A stretch of DNA of 17,940 bases from NCBI GenBank assembly GCA_002688155.1, contig NZCH01000110.1, positions 1-17,940 of the forward strand, written 5' to 3'. Positions 14,678 through 17,940 of this stretch are shown piece after piece. The number at the start of each line of letters is the position of its first letter. Position 1 is the first letter of the stretch. Source of the stretch: Phycisphaerae bacterium. GTDB taxonomy: Bacteria; Planctomycetota; Phycisphaerae; Phycisphaerales; Phycisphaeraceae. The position numbers were made by a program, and so were the translations under genes. A model generated the notes under the pieces. It made no database searches and had not been told where the DNA came from. It was given only the letters and a program-made list of their open reading frames with translations.

Positions 14678-15691
14678 ATGATCAACATCGGCTTCATTGG
14701 CACCGGCGGGATGGGCACGTACCAGTCGATGGCCTTTAACGAGGTCAAGTCCTGTCGTATCGTGGCCGGGGCGGACTTGTCGGATAAGGCGCGGGCCAGG
14801 TTCAAAAAGAGTTACCCGAACACGACAACCTACGCGAACTATCACGACCTGTTGCGCAGCGATGACGTCGACGGCGTCGTGGTCGCCGTGCCGACGGGAC
14901 ATCACAAGTCCGTGGCGATTGATGTGCTCAGGGCCGGCAAGCCCGTACTGTGCGAGAAGCCGATGGCGCGCACCGTCGCGCAGTGCAGACAAATGATAGA
15001 GGCGGCGAAGCGTTACAAAGGCCTGCTGATGATCGCACATTGCCGGCGTTACGACCCGGAATGGGGCGCAATTGCAAAGGTTGTCCAGAGCGGCCGGCTC
15101 GGCTCGCCGATTCTGTGGCGACACGTGCTCGCCTGCGTCGGGCCGCGCAACTGGTTCATGGACGATAAACTTGGCGGCGGGCCGCTGATCGACGGCGCGG
15201 TGCATACCTACGATTACGCCAATTACATGTTCGGTAAGCCGGACACGGTGCTGTCCAGCAGCATTAAACTCAACCGAAAACTCACCGCGACCGACACCGG
15301 CAGCGCCGTGGTGCGGTACAAGTCGGGCAATCAACTGATGATCAGTTGGTCATGGGCCGTCACCAGTGGCGGGCAACAGGTATTTGACTTGATCGGCTCC
15401 AGGGGCGGCCTGTCGGCGGGGCCGGGCGATCTGAAGACGCCAAAGGCGGAAAAGGGCAGGTACGGCTACCACACGGTGCACGACCTCAAGGGCAACCGCC
15501 GGCTGGTCAAGTTCAGGGTGCACCCAAGGGTGGGTTTGATGTACATCAACCAGGCGAAGCATTTTCTCGCGTGCATGCAGGGCAAAGCGAAATGTGAAAC
15601 GCCGGGCAACGTCGCGATCGGCGGCGTGGCCGTCGCCGAGGCCATCCTCAAAGCGGGTAAGACCGGCAGCGCCCGCAAAGTCACTTGGTGA
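14678..15691 (+). CDS. Gfo/Idh/MocA-family NAD(P)-dependent oxidoreductase
   Basis: The 337-residue protein has an N-terminal Rossmann fold with the dinucleotide loop IGFIGTGGMG (4-13). The conserved CEKP (92-95) has the lysine that usually contacts substrate and cofactor. The C-terminal domain carries the family active-site motif GGGPLIDGAVHTYDY (166-180), in which D172 and H176 are the expected catalytic residues. Such enzymes oxidise or reduce a sugar or inositol hydroxyl, often at C3, in the cytoplasm. No Tat signal is present, unlike many planctomycete paralogues. The ribosome site is weak (AAGAG). The stop is only 19 bases before the next isomerase start, so the two are almost certainly co-transcribed, which suggests consecutive steps. 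Confidence 0.9.
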   Translation: MINIGFIGTGGMGTYQSMAFNEVKSCRIVAGADLSDKARARFKKSYPNTTTYANYHDLLRSDDVDGVVVAVPTGHHKSVAIDVLRAGKPVLCEKPMARTVAQCRQMIEAAKRYKGLLMIAHCRRYDPEWGAIAKVVQSGRLGSPILWRHVLACVGPRNWFMDDKLGGGPLIDGAVHTYDYANYMFGKPDTVLSSSIKLNRKLTATDTGSAVVRYKSGNQLMISWSWAVTSGGQQVFDLIGSRGGLSAGPGDLKTPKAEKGRYGYHTVHDLKGNRRLVKFRVHPRVGLMYINQAKHFLACMQGKAKCETPGNVAIGGVAVAEAILKAGKTGSARKVTW

Positions 15692-15710
15692 GTCACCGGA
15701 TCGAAACCTG

Positions 15711-16502
15711 ATGAAGCCCGGCATCACACAACTCGTTTGCATCACTGACACGACCGACGAGTTTTTCGACATCGCTGCGGACAGCGGCTACGAGGCCGTT
15801 GAAATGGGGCTCAAGTGTGAAGGCGCGTTCACGCCTGACATATCCGACGACGAAATCGACCGCCTGGCGCGCCTCGCGGCGGCTAAGGATCTCGAGATCG
15901 CGTCGCTCTGCATCGGCAGTTGCACCGGCAACCTGCTCGACTCGGGCGAGTCACAGCGCCTTGGCATCGAACAGACGCGGCGTGCCCTGGAGATTGCGGA
16001 CAGAATGGGCGTGCGTTGCACGCTGCACACGCTCGGGGACCTCCGCGCCGACCTGTACTACGACGACGCGTACCGAAACGGCATCGAATCGCTCAAGGAA
16101 CTGGCGATCACATGCGAGCGGATCGACGTACGTATCGCCATCGAGTTTGTCTGGAACGGCTTTTTGTTTAGCCCGATGGAGATGAAGCGATTTCTTGACG
16201 ACGTGGGCTCGACGCACGTAGGGTTTTATTTCGATCCGGGTAACATGGCCGTTTTTCAGTTTCCGCATCACTGGGTGCGTATTGTCGGCCAGCACGTGAT
16301 GATGGTGCACATAAAGGACTGGCAGGGCGGCGCATTGGACGGCAGTTGGCCGGCACTGCTGGAAGGGCAGGTTGACTACACAGCGATGAACCGCGAGCTG
16401 CGCGCGATCGGCTACGACGGCCCGGTGATCAGCGAGGTTTCGCCCGACGTCGCCACCTACAGGCAGACCGCCGACGCGATTCGGAAAATCATCGCGATGT
16501 AA
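15711..16502 (+). CDS. sugar phosphate isomerase/epimerase with a complete canonical metal site
   Basis: The protein is 263 residues from the ATG at 15711. The open frame reaches back into the preceding gene but is its shadow there. The four ligands typical of the xylose-isomerase-like barrel are intact: E145 (AIEFVWNG), D175 (YFDPGNM), H200 (MVHIKDWQ) and E242 (VISEVSP). The pattern of FLFSP, DPGN and HIKD is shared with L-xylulose/L-ribulose-5-phosphate 3-epimerases and ketose 3-epimerases, so a 3-epimerase is the best guess. It lies between two Gfo/Idh oxidoreductases, 19 bases after the first and 90 before the second. This fits oxidation followed by epimerisation or elimination on a 3-keto sugar (inference). 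The ribosome site is weak, and translational coupling to the upstream gene is likely. Confidence 0.87.
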   Translation: MKPGITQLVCITDTTDEFFDIAADSGYEAVEMGLKCEGAFTPDISDDEIDRLARLAAAKDLEIASLCIGSCTGNLLDSGESQRLGIEQTRRALEIADRMGVRCTLHTLGDLRADLYYDDAYRNGIESLKELAITCERIDVRIAIEFVWNGFLFSPMEMKRFLDDVGSTHVGFYFDPGNMAVFQFPHHWVRIVGQHVMMVHIKDWQGGALDGSWPALLEGQVDYTAMNRELRAIGYDGPVISEVSPDVATYRQTADAIRKIIAM

Positions 16503-16510
16503 CCGCAACA

Positions 16511-16524
16511 GCCGCGTACGGCTT
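16511..16524 (+). repeat. short hairpin after the isomerase stop
   Basis: AGCCG, loop CGTA, CGGCT lies nine bases after the TAA at 16500-16502. The stem is short and has no T run. It may mark the end of the preceding transcript or stabilise it. Confidence 0.3.
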
Positions 16525-16592
16525 AGCGTCCCCCCGGCCATTTTCTCTCACACAAGCAACCGGAAGACAACCGCGAATTATGGAGTCGCCCC

Positions 16593-17786
16593 ATGCCCAA
16601 GCCCCTCAACGTCGCCCTGATCGGCTCGAAATTTATGGGCCGTGTCCACTCAAACGCATACCTGAAGGTGTGCAAGTATTTCGATTTACCGTTCGATGTG
16701 AAGATGCACACGATCGCCGCGCGGGACGGCAAGGCGCTAAGGCCGTTCGCCGCGCAGTGGGGCTGGCAGAACTGGACCGACAACTGGCGCGATATCCTGT
16801 GCAACGACGACATCGGCCTGGTCGATGTGAGCACGCCGAATCACGTGCACGCCGAGCAGGCGATCGCGGTACTGGAGGCGGGTAAACACGTCGCGTGTGA
16901 AAAACCGCTGGCCGGCACTCTCGACGACGCCCGCGCGATGCGCGCCGCCGCGAGAAAAGCGCGTGGCCGCAAGACATTCGTCTGGTACAACTACCGCCGC
17001 GTCCCCGCCGTCGCGCTGGCGCACCAACTGGTCAAGGCCGGCAAGATCGGCCGCATCTACCACGTTCGCGCTGTCTACCTTCAGGACTGGGGTGGGCCCG
17101 GTACGCCGCTGTTGTGGCGATTCCAGAGGAAACTCGCCGGCTCCGGCGCACACGGCGACCTGAATGCGCACCTCATTGATATGGCGCGGTTCATCACCGG
17201 CGACGAATTTTCCGAGGTCGTTGGCGCGGTCGAGCAGACCTTTATTAAAGAGCGCGAACTGATCGAAGACGCGGGCGGCGAAATCTCCGGGAAAGGCGCC
17301 AATCGCGGCCGCAAACGCAAAGGCAAGAGCACCGTTGACGACGCCGTGCTGTTTCTCGCAAGGCTCAAGCAAGGCGCCGTCGCCAGCTTCGAAGCCACAC
17401 GCCTGGCCACCGGCAACAAGAACGCCAACCGCATGGAAATCCACGGCGAAAAAGGTGCCCTGCGGTTTGACTTCGAGCGCATGAATGAGCTGGGATTTTA
17501 CGACGCCACTTTGCCCGGGAAGGTTCAGGGGTGGTCCAATATCAACGTCACGCGCGGCAATGACGGTCATCCATATGTCGATCACTGGTGGCCTGACGCG
17601 CATGGCCTGGGCTACGAGCACGGGTTTATTAACCAGGCCGCCGACATCTGCCTCGCACTGGCCGGCAGGAAACCGCTCGTCTGCCTGCCCGACTTCGCCG
17701 ACGCGTACGAGACCCAGAGGGTCCTGCACGCCGCCATCCAATCGGCGCGCAACCACTGCCCGGTGAAGATGAGCCAGGTGAAGTAG
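16593..17786 (+). CDS. Gfo/Idh/MocA-family oxidoreductase with a basic insertion
   Basis: The 397-residue protein opens with NVALIGSKFMGRVHSNAY, the Rossmann loop of the subgroup usually written GxGFMGRAHSNAY. The nominal second glycine is replaced by lysine-phenylalanine. CEKPLAGT (102-109) and the active-site motif GSGAHGDLNAHLIDMARF (183-200, D189 and H193) are intact. A loop at about 229-247 (GGEISGKGANRGRKRKGK) is very basic and precedes STVDDAVLF; relatives have a shorter GGRKGKVTVDD. NAD(P)-dependent oxidation of a sugar derivative in the cytoplasm is expected. GGAG sits seven bases before the ATG. It follows the 3-epimerase-like gene by 90 bases. Homology to the other oxidoreductase in the window is distant, so the two are not a recent duplication. 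Confidence 0.9.
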   Translation: MPKPLNVALIGSKFMGRVHSNAYLKVCKYFDLPFDVKMHTIAARDGKALRPFAAQWGWQNWTDNWRDILCNDDIGLVDVSTPNHVHAEQAIAVLEAGKHVACEKPLAGTLDDARAMRAAARKARGRKTFVWYNYRRVPAVALAHQLVKAGKIGRIYHVRAVYLQDWGGPGTPLLWRFQRKLAGSGAHGDLNAHLIDMARFITGDEFSEVVGAVEQTFIKERELIEDAGGEISGKGANRGRKRKGKSTVDDAVLFLARLKQGAVASFEATRLATGNKNANRMEIHGEKGALRFDFERMNELGFYDATLPGKVQGWSNINVTRGNDGHPYVDHWWPDAHGLGYEHGFINQAADICLALAGRKPLVCLPDFADAYETQRVLHAAIQSARNHCPVKMSQVK

Positions 17787-17794
17787 CGCGATGG

Positions 17795-17814
17795 GGTGGG
17801 GCGGGGCTCCCACC
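17795..17814 (+). terminator. candidate hairpin after the last oxidoreductase gene
   Basis: GGTGGG, eight-base G/C-rich loop, CCCACC begins eight bases after the stop at 17784-17786. It has no T run. Its left arm is part of GGGTGGGGCGGGG, which also occurs at 5804-5816 within the hairpin-rich gap of the minus-strand operon. Confidence 0.35.
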
Positions 17815-17854
17815 TGTTCCACCGGCGCAGCATGCCGCAAGCTTGCGTGTACGT

Positions 17855-17882
17855 TTGACATCCCCCGCACAGCACATAAAGT
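17855..17882 (+). promoter_or_regulatory. sigma70-like promoter facing the right edge
   Basis: A perfect TTGACA (17855-17860) and TAAAGT (17877-17882), four of six to consensus, are 16 bases apart. A G/C-rich stretch (GATGCGTCGCC) follows. The candidate tRNA begins about 45 bases downstream of the -10, a normal distance for a tRNA promoter. Confidence 0.5.
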
Positions 17883-17927
17883 AGATGCGTCGCCGTCTCC
17901 GACAGGGCACAAACAGGCGGCGATTTC

Positions 17928-17940
17928 GGGAGTGTAGCTC
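17928..17940 (+). tRNA. 5' end of a tRNA gene, cut by the window edge
   Basis: The last 13 bases, GGGAGTGTAGCTC, fit the fixed start of a bacterial tRNA: a seven-base acceptor strand (GGGAGTG), the invariant T8 and A9, and the D-stem GCTC. Many bacterial tRNAs continue AGTTGGTAGAGC from here. The amino acid cannot be read. The strong promoter just upstream supports the call. Confidence 0.55.

Noticed and set aside
16737..17912. A 391-residue minus-strand open frame
   Set aside because: Mirror frame of the Gfo/Idh gene, which has all family motifs; no independent domain.
1..17940. Insertion sequence, CRISPR array or phage genes that would explain the gene remnants
   Set aside because: I found no transposase, integrase, regularly spaced repeats or terminal inverted repeats.

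Overview
The window looks like chromosomal DNA of a GC-rich, probably planctomycete-type bacterium (Phycisphaerae or a relative). This rests on family content, not on a marker gene. It holds several xylose-isomerase-like TIM barrels, Gfo/Idh/MocA oxidoreductases, phytanoyl-CoA-type dioxygenases, a very large beta-helix protein and a stray PEP-CTERM sorting tail. There is no transposase, phage gene, CRISPR array or rRNA.

Layout. (1) 1-622 holds a 5'-truncated remnant of a PhyH-type dioxygenase and no other recognisable gene. (2) 623-3484 (+) carries an EamA-type transporter, an intact PhyH-family dioxygenase and a BKACE (DUF849) beta-keto acid cleavage enzyme. (3) 9774 down to 3556 (-) is a four-gene run: a 917-residue beta-helix protein resembling GH141-type enzymes, an enolase-superfamily dehydratase, an uncharacterised TIM-barrel protein and a sugar isomerase. 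An orphan PEP-CTERM tail lies in the last gap of this run, and a remnant of a phosphotriesterase-family gene lies upstream of the run. (4) 10268-12576 (+) carries a class III (glutamate-1-semialdehyde-aminomutase-like) aminotransferase and an UPF0173/UlaG-like metallo-beta-lactamase-fold hydrolase. (5) 12600-13373 (-) and 13583-14437 (+) are two divergently transcribed TIM-barrel isomerases. (6) 14678-17786 (+) carries Gfo/Idh oxidoreductase, isomerase/epimerase, Gfo/Idh oxidoreductase. (7) The right edge has a good sigma70-like promoter followed by what appears to be the first 13 bases of a tRNA gene.

How the genes may work together (inference). Most products are enzymes of carbohydrate or carboxylate breakdown. 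The beta-helix protein could release or modify a sugar. The two NAD(P)-dependent Gfo/Idh enzymes could oxidise it, and the four isomerase-like barrels could epimerise or eliminate. The MBL-fold enzyme could open a lactone and the enolase-superfamily enzyme could dehydrate an aldonate. The aminotransferase and BKACE could handle an amino or beta-keto acid intermediate. No regulator, sulfatase, ABC or SusCD system is in the window, so the substrate cannot be named. Three gene remnants in the gaps show that the locus has been rearranged.
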